NCBI GenBank assembly: GCA_964349045.1
Contig: CAYGFI010000120.1
Location: 1-14,934, forward strand
Direction of reading: 5' to 3'
DNA from: JACJXF01 sp964349045
Lineage (GTDB): Bacteria > Bacteroidota > Bacteroidia > Bacteroidales > GCA-2748055
Length of the DNA stretch: 14,934 nt
The notes beneath the pieces are model-generated. The model worked only from the letters and a program-made list of their open reading frames with translations. It did no database searches and was not told the DNA's origin. The position numbers were made by a program, and so were the translations under genes. Shown here in pieces: positions 8,330 through 14,934 of this stretch. Position 1 is the first letter of the stretch. Every line of letters starts with the position of its first letter.

Positions 8330-9124
8330 TTATTTTCCGGAATTTCCAAAAACCCTTTCGAGGATATTCCCAACAGTTGTTGTTGCCCATTTCAACGGGT
8401 CTCTTCGAATTTCCTTTTCCTGAACCGATACTTTAAGGAAGAGCCCGTCAAGAGCCTTCCCGGTAACGTAAGCTCCTAAATCGGTATTTTCAATTGGATC
8501 AATAGGACTAAATGGAAGATTTGCAACTGCATTAAAATTGGAAGTCAGGGTGTTCCATATCTGGTTTGGTGATATTGTGCCAACAAGTTTTTTATCGAGG
8601 GAGGCGTTGACCTTTGGGCTAAAAGCATCACTAAGCTGAGAATAGGTTGTTGATCGAAGGTAGTTTGTTGCCGCGGTTGAATCAAAATCAGTAGTTTTTT
8701 TAGAAGCAGCAGGATTGGTTCCCTTGAGAATAGCCCATCCATCGCTTATTGACAAATCAGTTATTGCAGTTGTAAAAATCGGACCAGCCTCCCTGGCTGC
8801 ATCTTCAGCAGCCATGTTAAGAGCCATTACTGCCTCTTCCAATTTTGCCTCCAGACCCAGTGCTGAAAAGAATGGATGATCTGTGTAATCATAAATTATA
8901 TCTGCTTCGGGAGGGAGAAGAATTTTGATAGCTTCATCATTATAATAACCATTTGCCCGGGAGGTCAGGGCTACTGAACTATCTGTACCCACAAGCAATG
9001 CTGTTTTTAATCCCTCTATTATCTCTGTATCCGTAAGAGGATTACTGGTTTTCAATAATTCCTCGCAGCATTGAAAAACCGGCGAAAATAAAATTATTAC
9101 CAGAGTAATATGTATAATTTTCAT
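8330..9124 (-). CDS. DUF4197 family lipoprotein
   Basis: A 264-residue exported protein with a short N-terminal hydrophobic signal (about 4-18) ending in FQCC. Cys20 fits the acylated cysteine of a lipoprotein, because the following EELL matches the C(D/E)ELL start I recall for this family, although Cys at the -1 position makes the lipobox atypical. The mature part matches DUF4197 as I remember it: an N-terminal segment LTDTEIIEGLKTAL (about 30-43), a central helical region, and a C-terminal WATTTVGNILERVFG near residue 246. The family's function is unknown, and a periplasm-facing location is inferred. The gene ends 4 bp from the end of convergent uvrA. It starts 18 bp after the terminator hairpin of the upstream unit, so it probably has its own promoter, which I could not identify. 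Confidence 0.85.
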   Translation of the reverse strand: MKIIHITLVIILFSPVFQCCEELLKTSNPLTDTEIIEGLKTALLVGTDSSVALTSRANGYYNDEAIKILLPPEADIIYDYTDHPFFSALGLEAKLEEAVMALNMAAEDAAREAGPIFTTAITDLSISDGWAILKGTNPAASKKTTDFDSTAATNYLRSTTYSQLSDAFSPKVNASLDKKLVGTISPNQIWNTLTSNFNAVANLPFSPIDPIENTDLGAYVTGKALDGLFLKVSVQEKEIRRDPLKWATTTVGNILERVFGNSGK

Positions 9125-9142
9125 AAATAATATTATATAAAA

Positions 9143-9168
9143 AATGCCTATGATTCTTCATAGGCATT
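9143..9168 (-). terminator. Intrinsic terminator after the exported-protein gene
   Basis: An 11-bp perfect stem has arms at 9143-9153 and 9158-9168 and a 4-nt loop. Read on the minus strand, the stem's terminal T's run on into TTTTATATAA. It lies 20 bp past the stop of the 9188-9628 gene and closes that two-gene unit before the DUF4197 gene begins. Confidence 0.8.
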
Positions 9169-9187
9169 GACAATATTGCACAGGAAC

Positions 9188-9628
9188 TTATTTTTCTTTG
9201 AAACCGAACATAATGGCAACACAACCTTCTTTAGGCTCATCAGACATTCCATCCACAACGGGGACTTTCACAACAATTTTCAATTGCTGGCTCGATTCGA
9301 GGGTAAAATCCCATTTCCATTCATACCCATGAAACTTATTATTATAGAGCACTTTACCATTGCCATCTACAACACTGAATTCTATTTCCCCAAGATTATT
9401 AGCGCCGCATATCCCTATTCTGTATTGTGTATCGGAATAAAAGGTTTTGTATAGTTCGGCTTCTTCTCCTTCAAGCAAAATAGCTGCATGGTAATTTCCA
9501 TCATGCTGATATGGAGACAAGCCAACCTTACAGGTGTTTTTCGCAAACTGTTTGCATTGTCCATCAGCATTAAAGGGTACAAGTACAAATACTACGAATA
9601 AGATGCTAACAAATAAACTTCTTTTCAT
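9188..9628 (-). CDS. Small exported protein of unknown function
   Basis: A 146-residue protein with a clear signal peptide: Lys-Arg near the start, a hydrophobic core at about 5-18, and a probable cleavage just before Gln24-Cys25 (NADG/QC). A lipoprotein reading ending at Cys25 is less likely because the preceding residues do not fit a lipobox. The mature part has four cysteines (25, 33, 74, 136), enough for two disulfides. It also has alternating strands with Gly/Asp/Asn turns, such as EIEFSVVDGNGKVLYNNKF (81-99) and a WKWDFTL strand, which suggests a small beta-sandwich. I do not recognise a family. It begins 15 bp after the stop of the upstream lipoprotein gene on the same strand, so the two are probably cotranscribed. 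Confidence 0.82.
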   Translation of the reverse strand: MKRSLFVSILFVVFVLVPFNADGQCKQFAKNTCKVGLSPYQHDGNYHAAILLEGEEAELYKTFYSDTQYRIGICGANNLGEIEFSVVDGNGKVLYNNKFHGYEWKWDFTLESSQQLKIVVKVPVVDGMSDEPKEGCVAIMFGFKEK

Positions 9629-9643
9629 AACGAAGATATTTAT

Positions 9644-10585
9644 TTATGATATATATCGGGTTCTTAATTCATTTACTTTCTTTGTAAGCTCATCAAAAAC
9701 CTCTGTGCTCATGTTGATAGTGGATTCAGACTTCAGCATGGTTACATTGGTATTCGGGTCTTCAACCGGAGTAATTTCAGATTGCTCTATGGTGATTTTA
9801 TCATATATGGTTTTGAGTTCTGCAACGTCTTTCAAAAGGATCTGGACTTCAGGATTATCTTTATTGTTTTCAAGCAGACTTACAACAATATTGAGAGAAA
9901 GTTTCTGATCAACGATTCTTTCAACAAGCTTATCGGTTTTGAGGTTGGTACCAGGAGCAACAAGACTGGTTGCAATATGTAAGCCTTCCACCCAACCTCC
10001 AACCAAGATGATAGCTGAAGTGTTTTGCAAGCCTTTATCTTCGAGAAATGAGTTTGAATTAAGCAGAGTTTCAGAGATAATATCAATGATTACATCCCGG
10101 TTGTTAATATTTTCTTCAAGTCTGCGTATAGTCGCTTCATCAATTGCATTGAGTATTTCAAGTCCATCGGCCATTTTCTTGGCGGCATTGATATAGCTGA
10201 GTGTTGCCTGGGTCTGATCAAAAAGGCTGGCATAGCTAAGATCAGTTGTATAAATACCGAGATTCAGAGCCATTTTCAGGTTTGTCTTGTATTTAGAAGT
10301 ATTTTCAACCTTATTCAGCAAATCGCCATCATAGCTTGCACCTGCATTTTTTATCAGCATAGCAGTTTCAAGCGGAGAAGGAAGAGAATAAAAAATTCTT
10401 TTGGCGGTATTGATCTTATCTGCCAGGTCGTCATCCATTTCCAAATCGAAGTCCTCGGAAAGTCCGGACGTATCTGCATTTTTTGAATCCTTACTTTTGT
10501 CTGAGACACAGCTTCCGAATAAAAAAACCAGGAGGGTGAACAGAAGTATGAATTGCTTGCCAGAATCCAGTAGCTTAATATTCAT
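9644..10585 (-). CDS. Conserved-type lipoprotein of unknown function
   Basis: A 313-residue protein with a hydrophobic signal segment (about 11-22) and a good lipobox, LFGSC, placing the acylated cysteine at Cys26. An acidic, Ser/Asp/Lys-rich tether (about 28-53) follows, including EDFDLEMDDDLADK. The rest is strongly helical: segments such as IFYSLPSPLETAMLIKNAG (65-83), NLGIYTTDLSYASLFDQTQ and repeated Leu/Ile heptads point to a helical bundle. I recall similar lipoproteins in marine and gut Bacteroidota but know no function. It is the first gene of a two-gene unit with the small exported protein 15 bp downstream, suggesting related roles at the cell envelope. A candidate promoter lies about 50 bp upstream. 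Confidence 0.85.
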   Translation of the reverse strand: MNIKLLDSGKQFILLFTLLVFLFGSCVSDKSKDSKNADTSGLSEDFDLEMDDDLADKINTAKRIFYSLPSPLETAMLIKNAGASYDGDLLNKVENTSKYKTNLKMALNLGIYTTDLSYASLFDQTQATLSYINAAKKMADGLEILNAIDEATIRRLEENINNRDVIIDIISETLLNSNSFLEDKGLQNTSAIILVGGWVEGLHIATSLVAPGTNLKTDKLVERIVDQKLSLNIVVSLLENNKDNPEVQILLKDVAELKTIYDKITIEQSEITPVEDPNTNVTMLKSESTINMSTEVFDELTKKVNELRTRYIS

Positions 10586-10968
10586 ATAGATCGGTTTTTA
10601 TTAATCTGATATTGAATGCTCGATATAGGAAGTAAAAATACTCTTTTTTTTTAAAAAACAAAACTCATGAAAGTTCCGTAAATATTGGTTTTTGTAAAAA
10701 TAGAAAATCAATTCATACAATACCAAAGTTTAGCAGCATTTCTTTCATCATTCATGTAAAAAGGTCTTTATTTCGTCACAAAATGAGAAAGCCGTTCCGC
10801 TAATTTACTCAATACGATTATTATACTAATAAACAATATGTTAGGTCCAAACGTATTTTTTTTTCGCGAATCAGGTTCCATGGAATTTTCCTTCAGAATA
10901 AGAATGTATTTCCAAAAGCTTTCCATCTTAAGATAATCTTAAATTTCCAAGGTCTGAACAATAACAAA
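10586..10968. other. Gene-free AT-rich spacer (383 bp)
   Basis: No plausible coding frame or tRNA is visible. It contains a T9A6 tract (10644-10658), the candidate promoter of the lipoprotein gene, and a perfect 15-bp dyad TTAAGATAATCTTAA (10928-10942) located 26 bp past the end of the selenium-fusion gene. The dyad has only a 1-nt centre and no T-run after it on the minus strand, so it is a poor terminator. CAAACGTA at 10848-10855 is a -7 match on the minus strand with no gene suitably placed after it. Confidence 0.6.
10633..10661 (-). promoter_or_regulatory. Candidate promoter of the lipoprotein unit
   Basis: On the minus strand TTG (10661-10659, within TTTTG) is followed after 18 nt by TATTTTTA (10640-10633), a 7-of-8 match to TAnnTTTG. 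The spacing is close to that of Bacteroidota promoters, and the ATG is about 48 bp further on. The spacer is the T6A9 tract. Homopolymer-rich DNA makes chance matches likely. Confidence 0.4.
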
Positions 10969-13176
10969 TCAGTGAATTACATTAATTAAGGGATTTTGAT
11001 TAGAGGTAATTACTCCAATTCCGGCAGCATAAATGTTCCCGGAATGTCGTATTTCGTTTAGGAGTGCATTGGAGTCTTCCTGGCATACTGATATGAGAAG
11101 ACCTCCGGAAGTCTGAGCATCTGCAAGAAGTATTTGCATAGCTGCAGAAACGCTTCCTGAAAAAAGTACACTATTTTCAGTGAAACTAATGTTATTGGAG
11201 GTTCCGCCGGGAAAGATATCCTGTGTGGCTAAATCGAGCGCTCCCTGAAGCTGAGGAACCTTTGAGGCATTCAATTCGGCAGAAACTCCTGATGCAGTCA
11301 ACATTTCCTTAAGATGTCCCAAAAGCCCAAAGCCGGTAACATCTGTACAGGCGTTAACTCTGTATTTCATCATGATCTCAGCATCCTGATTATTGAGTTT
11401 TCTCATAGTCTGATATAACTCATTTTTCTGAGATGGGCTTAGCATGTTCTTTTTAAGTGCAGTGCTAAGGATGCCGGTACCCAGAGGCTTGGTAAGAATG
11501 AGCCTGTCACCTGATTTTGCAGTTGAATTCCTGAGTATTTTCGAGGGATGAACCACACCGCTTACAACCATACCGAACTTAGGTTCATTATCTTCTATGG
11601 TGTGTCCTCCAAGTATAAAAATACCTGCTTCGTCGGCAACAGACTGAGCGCCTTTAAGGATATCATGCAGGGTTTTAAGGGGAAGTCTGTTCACAGGGAA
11701 TCCAACTATATTCAATGCAAACAGTGGTTTGGCTCCCATTGCATAAATATCGCTTAATGCATTTGCTGCTGCGATTGCACCAAATTCAAAAGGATCATCG
11801 ATTACAGGTGTAAAGAAATCAACAGTCTGGACAAGGGCAGTCTCATCATTAATCCTGTAAACAGTTGCATCGTCAGAAGTTTCCGTGCCAACCAGGATAT
11901 CCGGATGAACAGGTACCGGAAAACTGCGCAGTATCTCCTCCAGAATACGCGGGCTGATTTTGCAGGCACAACCCAGGCCGTGAGTATAACGGGTAAGTTT
12001 AATTTCATCTTTTTCCGTATCTTCAGAAGGAGTAGGTTTATTATTGTTCATTAAATTTTTTGCCTTATCTGAGATAATTGAAGCAGCAGTAATAATCTCT
12101 TCTTTTGTAGTATTTTTTCCGGTGGAAAAGCGAATAGTACCCATTGCAACTGAGACTGGGATCTTCAAGGCTTGCAGTACATGAGAGATTCCAACATCAT
12201 CCGAATGACATGCCGCTCCTGATGAAGCGGCAACCTCCACCAGCTCCGATAGAAGTGTACCGGCATCCATTCCGGGAAAGCTTATATTCAGGGTATTTGG
12301 AAGAACCTGGTCTATCGGACTATTTAGGATTATAGATGGAATTGCCTGTTTCAGGGAAGAATAAAGCAGGTCGCGGGTCTGCTTCATGATTGTAGTATTA
12401 CGGTCAAAATCGCGGTGAGCAATTTCTGCTGCTTTGCCAAGTCCTGCTATTTCCAGCACATTTTCAGTACCCGGCCGCAAATTATATTCGTGATTTGCAC
12501 CGTGCATAATTTTATTCAGTTTAACTCCCTCGCGGATAAAGAGAGCGCCAATGCCTTTTGGAGCATAAAACTTATGTCCGGCTATGGAGAGCAAATCTAC
12601 ACCCATTTCCTGTACATCGGTTTTTATTTTCCCGATTGATTGAGCGGCATCCGAATGAAATATGATGTTATTTTCATGAGCCAGTGTGGAAAGTTCACGA
12701 ATGTTTTGAATCGAGCCTGTCTCGTTATTGGCATGCATTATGGAAATCAGAATAGTATCAGGTCTGATAGAATCTCGTAATATTTCAGTTTCAAGAATAC
12801 CTTCAGAATTTACAGGCAGATAACTGATGACAAATCCTTCTTTTTCGAGTGCTTTGCACACCTCAATAACAGAAGGATGTTCGATATCACTGGTAATTAT
12901 ATGATTACCTTTATCGCGATTTGCTAATGCAACGCCTTTGATAGCGATATTATTCGATTCGGTTCCTCCGCTTGTAAAAACAATTTCAGAAGGAGAACAA
13001 TTTATAAGCCTTGCAATACTTTTACGCGCGTTCTCAATGGCTTTTTTACTTTCTATACCATAAAAGTGATTGCTGGAGGGATTTCCAAAATTCCCCCGTA
13101 AAAATGGAATCATAAAATCTGCCACCTCACTGTCTATTGGAGTTGTAGCATTATAATCAAGATATATAGGTTGCAT
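10969..13176 (-). CDS. Fused cysteine desulfurase (NifS-like)-selenophosphate synthetase (SelD)
   Basis: A single 735-residue frame joins two complete enzymes. Residues 1 to about 375 form a NifS/IscS-type PLP enzyme: TSGGTESNN (68-76), EHPS with His100, Asn150, HSDAAQ (Asp176, Gln179), the PLP lysine Lys202 in AGHKFYAPKG, the RPGTEN motif (234-239) and the catalytic cysteine Cys323 in SSGAACHS. After a polar linker (about 375-392), residues 393-735 form SelD: YTHGLGCACK with Cys403 at the Cys/Sec catalytic position and Lys406, SDDATVY, DFFTPVIDDP, NALSDIYAMGAKP, GGHTIEDNEPKFG, LTKPLGTGIL, CTDVTGFGLLGHL and DAQTSGGLL. SelD makes selenophosphate from selenide and ATP. The PLP domain probably supplies the selenium by cleaving selenocysteine (or sulfur from cysteine). 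Such fusions have, as I recall, been noted in selenium-gene surveys. The start is an ATG 41 bp after the upstream gene, so cotranscription is likely. Confidence 0.96.
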   Translation of the reverse strand: MQPIYLDYNATTPIDSEVADFMIPFLRGNFGNPSSNHFYGIESKKAIENARKSIARLINCSPSEIVFTSGGTESNNIAIKGVALANRDKGNHIITSDIEHPSVIEVCKALEKEGFVISYLPVNSEGILETEILRDSIRPDTILISIMHANNETGSIQNIRELSTLAHENNIIFHSDAAQSIGKIKTDVQEMGVDLLSIAGHKFYAPKGIGALFIREGVKLNKIMHGANHEYNLRPGTENVLEIAGLGKAAEIAHRDFDRNTTIMKQTRDLLYSSLKQAIPSIILNSPIDQVLPNTLNISFPGMDAGTLLSELVEVAASSGAACHSDDVGISHVLQALKIPVSVAMGTIRFSTGKNTTKEEIITAASIISDKAKNLMNNNKPTPSEDTEKDEIKLTRYTHGLGCACKISPRILEEILRSFPVPVHPDILVGTETSDDATVYRINDETALVQTVDFFTPVIDDPFEFGAIAAANALSDIYAMGAKPLFALNIVGFPVNRLPLKTLHDILKGAQSVADEAGIFILGGHTIEDNEPKFGMVVSGVVHPSKILRNSTAKSGDRLILTKPLGTGILSTALKKNMLSPSQKNELYQTMRKLNNQDAEIMMKYRVNACTDVTGFGLLGHLKEMLTASGVSAELNASKVPQLQGALDLATQDIFPGGTSNNISFTENSVLFSGSVSAAMQILLADAQTSGGLLISVCQEDSNALLNEIRHSGNIYAAGIGVITSNQNPLINVIH

Positions 13177-13217
13177 GAAATGAAATATGATAAGAAATTC
13201 TTTATTGGCGCTTCCGC

Positions 13218-14102
13218 CTAAAAAATTGTCAGTTTATCTGTAAGTAAAGGTTCATAACGGGGATCCAACTCGTTGGACCAGCCAATCAGATATTTTGTGA
13301 AATCCGAAATATCAAGTCCCCAGATGTTTTTCGCATAAGGATCCTGCATAATTTCATTTGAGAAAAATTCATTTGCCATTTTTATTTTTTTCGAAGATTT
13401 TCGCATAGGCGTTTTATATAAATCAGAAGCTCCGTATAAAAGAAGGAAATTGTGAGCTATTTCAGCAGGATATTTATAACTTACAATTGCGAATTCAACG
13501 TCATCATTTGTCAAAGTGTTGACAGCAAATGAGATATCAGTCCGGAAATAGTTATTTACCAAAAAAATCAAAGCCACACTCTCCACACCAAAATCATCAC
13601 GTAACTGGGCTATTAAACGCTCTGTATCCTTTGGGTTTTGTTGTTGGGGGATACCGTCTTTTTCTTTAATGACAAATGATTCCCCTACTTTTTTCGACAG
13701 ATTATCAGCCCATTTATTTATTTGAATTAGTCCGGATTTTAAATTTGGCTCTGTAATGGATTCTTTTACGGTGCTTAAAGGCAGATTCCGTGTAATTGTA
13801 GCAAACTCTTTTCCAATATAATAATCGGTTTTGATGTGCAGATTCACATTATTATTTTCCGCTTGTTTTTCAATCCATGAAACAGCAACATCCATAGAGT
13901 CAATGGTCGACCTGATGTCAAATTCCGTCCAGGGGCTTGTGGTTTTTGTGTCAATGAAAACGAAATAAAGCAAAACATCATTTTTCAGATCCTTGCAAAC
14001 GTTATTAAATCTGCCTGAACGGTAATCGATTCGTTGTTCGCTAAATCCTGACATAATTAAAAGAATAACACTAATAAAATAAATCTTCAGGAAAGTTTTC
14101 AT
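13218..14102 (-). CDS. Exported protein with a degenerate metalloprotease-like motif
   Basis: A 294-residue protein with an N-terminal hydrophobic signal (about 4-20, ending near SGFSEQR). No lipobox is present, so it is probably periplasmic or secreted. After a region with WTEFDIRSTIDSMDVAVSWI (58-77), the segment IAHNFLLLYGASDLY (215-229) resembles the zincin signature HExxHxxGAxDLY. Aligned on GAxDLY, His217 keeps the first zinc ligand and Asp227 the third, but the catalytic Glu is Asn218 and the second His is Leu221. On that reading it could not be an active protease. The comparison is by eye and the family is not firmly known to me. The gene lies 61 bp after nth, from which a terminator-like hairpin separates it, and 41 bp before the selenium-fusion gene in the same direction. 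No functional link is evident. Confidence 0.8.
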   Translation of the reverse strand: MKTFLKIYFISVILLIMSGFSEQRIDYRSGRFNNVCKDLKNDVLLYFVFIDTKTTSPWTEFDIRSTIDSMDVAVSWIEKQAENNNVNLHIKTDYYIGKEFATITRNLPLSTVKESITEPNLKSGLIQINKWADNLSKKVGESFVIKEKDGIPQQQNPKDTERLIAQLRDDFGVESVALIFLVNNYFRTDISFAVNTLTNDDVEFAIVSYKYPAEIAHNFLLLYGASDLYKTPMRKSSKKIKMANEFFSNEIMQDPYAKNIWGLDISDFTKYLIGWSNELDPRYEPLLTDKLTIF

Positions 14103-14122
14103 TTCTATCTGTCTTTTTTGAA

Positions 14123-14130
14123 CAAAAATA
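14123..14130 (-). promoter_or_regulatory. Candidate -7 box for the exported protein and selenium-fusion unit
   Basis: On the minus strand TATTTTTG matches TAnnTTTG exactly, 20 bp before the ATG at 14102, and lies after the terminator-like hairpin of nth. No TTG is present at -33. If real, it would drive both the 294-residue protein and the fused selenium enzyme. Confidence 0.4.
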
Positions 14131-14161
14131 ACACTTTTGTTAAAATTATTACACCTATAAA

Positions 14162-14186
14162 CTTCAAGGGTTTAAAACCTTTGAAG
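14162..14186 (-). terminator. Probable terminator of nth
   Basis: The inverted repeat has arms at about 14162-14173 and 14175-14186, with one mismatch/wobble at 14168/14180, and a tight AT-rich centre that must open to form a loop. It overlaps the nth stop codon and on the minus strand is followed by TTTAT. The short T-run makes it moderate rather than strong. Confidence 0.5.
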
Positions 14187-14808
14187 GGTATAGGCAAATT
14201 TCCTTCAACCCGCATTCCAGACACTTCGGTTTACGGGTAACACATACGTACCTGCCATGGAGGATCAACCAGTGATGCGCAACATTCAGCAAATCTTCCG
14301 GTATGTACTTCACTAATTGTTTTTCTGTTTCAAGAGGGGTCTTTGCATTAACGGTAAGGCCTATTCTTGCTGCCACCCTGAAAACATGCGTATCAACAGC
14401 CATAGCCGGCTTACCATAGGCAACGGAAAGGATGACGTTTGCAGTTTTTCTGCCTACTCCAGGCAATTTCTGCAGTTTGCCGGGCTCATCAGGGACAACT
14501 CCTCCGAAATCATTTACCAGACTGTTTGCCATTCCCCATAGATTTTTCGCTTTATTATTTGGGTAGGAACAGGATTTAATATAACTGAATATTTCCTCCA
14601 CTCTTGAGGCCGCTAATGTTTCGGGATCAGGGAACCGGTTGAAAAAGGCGGGGGTAATTATGTTAACCCGCTTATCGGTGCACTGAGCTGATAAAATCAC
14701 TGCTACCAGTAGCTGATATGGATTCCCGTAATGCAGCTCGGTTTCTGCAACAGGCATGTTTTCCTGAAACCATGCAAGGGTTCTTTCAAAAAGTATTTTT
14801 TTACGCAT
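14164..14808 (-). CDS. nth: Endonuclease III (DNA glycosylase/AP lyase)
   Basis: A 214-residue base-excision repair enzyme that removes oxidised pyrimidines and cleaves the abasic site. Its helix-hairpin-helix is LPGVGRKTANVIL (115-127) with catalytic Lys121, and the catalytic aspartate is Asp139 in AVDTHVFRVA. The C-terminal [4Fe-4S] motif is complete with canonical C-x6-C-x2-C-x5-C spacing: Cys189, Cys196, Cys199 and Cys205. The N-terminal LLVAVILSAQCTDKRVN (33-49) is typical. Length is normal. The start is placed at the ATG at 14808, where the family N-terminus begins, because the longer frame needs a TTG at 14850 and adds residues unlike the family. It appears to be transcribed alone, with a hairpin at its stop. 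Confidence 0.97.
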   Translation of the reverse strand: MRKKILFERTLAWFQENMPVAETELHYGNPYQLLVAVILSAQCTDKRVNIITPAFFNRFPDPETLAASRVEEIFSYIKSCSYPNNKAKNLWGMANSLVNDFGGVVPDEPGKLQKLPGVGRKTANVILSVAYGKPAMAVDTHVFRVAARIGLTVNAKTPLETEKQLVKYIPEDLLNVAHHWLILHGRYVCVTRKPKCLECGLKEICLYPSKVLNP

Positions 14809-14934
14809 TCCTGTTCTAAAAATAAAGATTTCATGCTGCAAGATAGGCAATTAGACTAATGATTATAAAGAATTTCATTGGATTAACCTGTTACCTGTTA
14901 CATTTTCCTTTAATTTCCTTGCAAATATTAAGTG
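14809..14934. other. Leader/edge region upstream of nth
   Basis: An AT-rich non-coding stretch reaching the window edge. A short direct repeat, ACCTGTT twice in tandem (14886-14899), is the only pattern seen. On the minus strand TAATATTTG near 14921-14929 is one base off the TAnnTTTG spacing, so no promoter is called. Confidence 0.3.

Noticed and set aside
9534..9908. Plus-strand frame of 124 codons across two exported-protein genes
   Set aside because: It is antisense to two genes with clear signal peptides, its product is Ser/Thr/Phe-rich low-information sequence, and it has no supporting start signals.
10848..10855. Minus-strand TAnnTTTG match as a gene promoter
   Set aside because: No coding start follows within a reasonable distance and no -33 TTG precedes it. 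It is kept only as a possible small-RNA start in the findings.
11960..11980. Possible selenocysteine (TGA) codon in the SelD catalytic loop
   Set aside because: The catalytic position is an ordinary Cys codon (TGT) and the frame has no internal TGA, so no recoding is needed.
13207..13218. GGCG-loop-CGCC hairpin at the end of the zincin-like protein gene as a terminator
   Set aside because: The stem is only 4 bp and is followed on the minus strand by AATAAAG with no T-run, so it is unlikely to stop transcription into the selenium-fusion gene.
14809..14850. TTG-initiated extension of endonuclease III by 14 residues
   Set aside because: The extra residues do not match the family, and the ATG at 14808 gives the usual length.
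14886..14901. Tandem 7-bp repeat ACCTGTT upstream of nth
   Set aside because: It has only two copies plus two bases, too short to call a repeat element or attachment site.

Overview
The window reads as chromosomal housekeeping and envelope-related DNA from a member of the Bacteroidota, most likely Bacteroidales or a close relative. The evidence is an AT-rich base composition, starts that mostly lack Shine-Dalgarno sequences, several candidate -7 boxes of the Bacteroidota form TAnnTTTG, an ECF-type sigma factor very close in sequence to the one conserved in Bacteroides and relatives, and several short-signal lipoproteins. I see no phage, transposon, integron, CRISPR array, tRNA or rRNA.

Layout, left to right. 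Positions 3-2975 (+) hold the 3' part of a very large beta-rich protein of unknown function, cut by the window edge. It converges on a small YfcE-type metallophosphoesterase at 2986-3480 (-). A roughly 210-bp divergent spacer leads to rsmE (3692-4402, +), which ends in a strong perfect hairpin. That hairpin can also terminate the opposing unit, an ECF sigma factor (4731-5321, -) followed by a 60-residue protein (4468-4650, -). Divergent from the sigma factor is uvrA (5518-8325, +), whose end is 4 bp from the end of a DUF4197 lipoprotein gene (8330-9124, -). Next come two co-oriented genes 15 bp apart, encoding a lipoprotein (9644-10585, -) and a small exported protein (9188-9628, -), closed by an intrinsic terminator. 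A 383-bp gene-free AT-rich stretch follows. Then come three minus-strand genes: a fused cysteine desulfurase-selenophosphate synthetase (10969-13176), an exported protein carrying what looks like a decayed zincin motif (13218-14102), and nth (endonuclease III, start at 14808).

Functionally the window holds two DNA-repair genes (uvrA for nucleotide excision repair, nth for base excision repair), one ribosome-modification gene (rsmE), one regulator (the ECF sigma factor) and one selenium-activation enzyme. In the selenium fusion the N-terminal PLP domain could release selenium or sulfur and hand it to the C-terminal SelD domain, which makes selenophosphate. The fusion implies that this organism makes selenoproteins and/or selenouridine tRNA, although no other selenium gene lies in the window.

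The most notable items are the NifS-SelD fusion, the near-perfect Shine-Dalgarno plus GTG start on the sigma-factor gene (unusual for this phylum), and the apparently catalytically dead metalloprotease-like protein next to the selenium gene. I did not find a clearly novel multi-gene system. Most of the window is ordinary chromosome.
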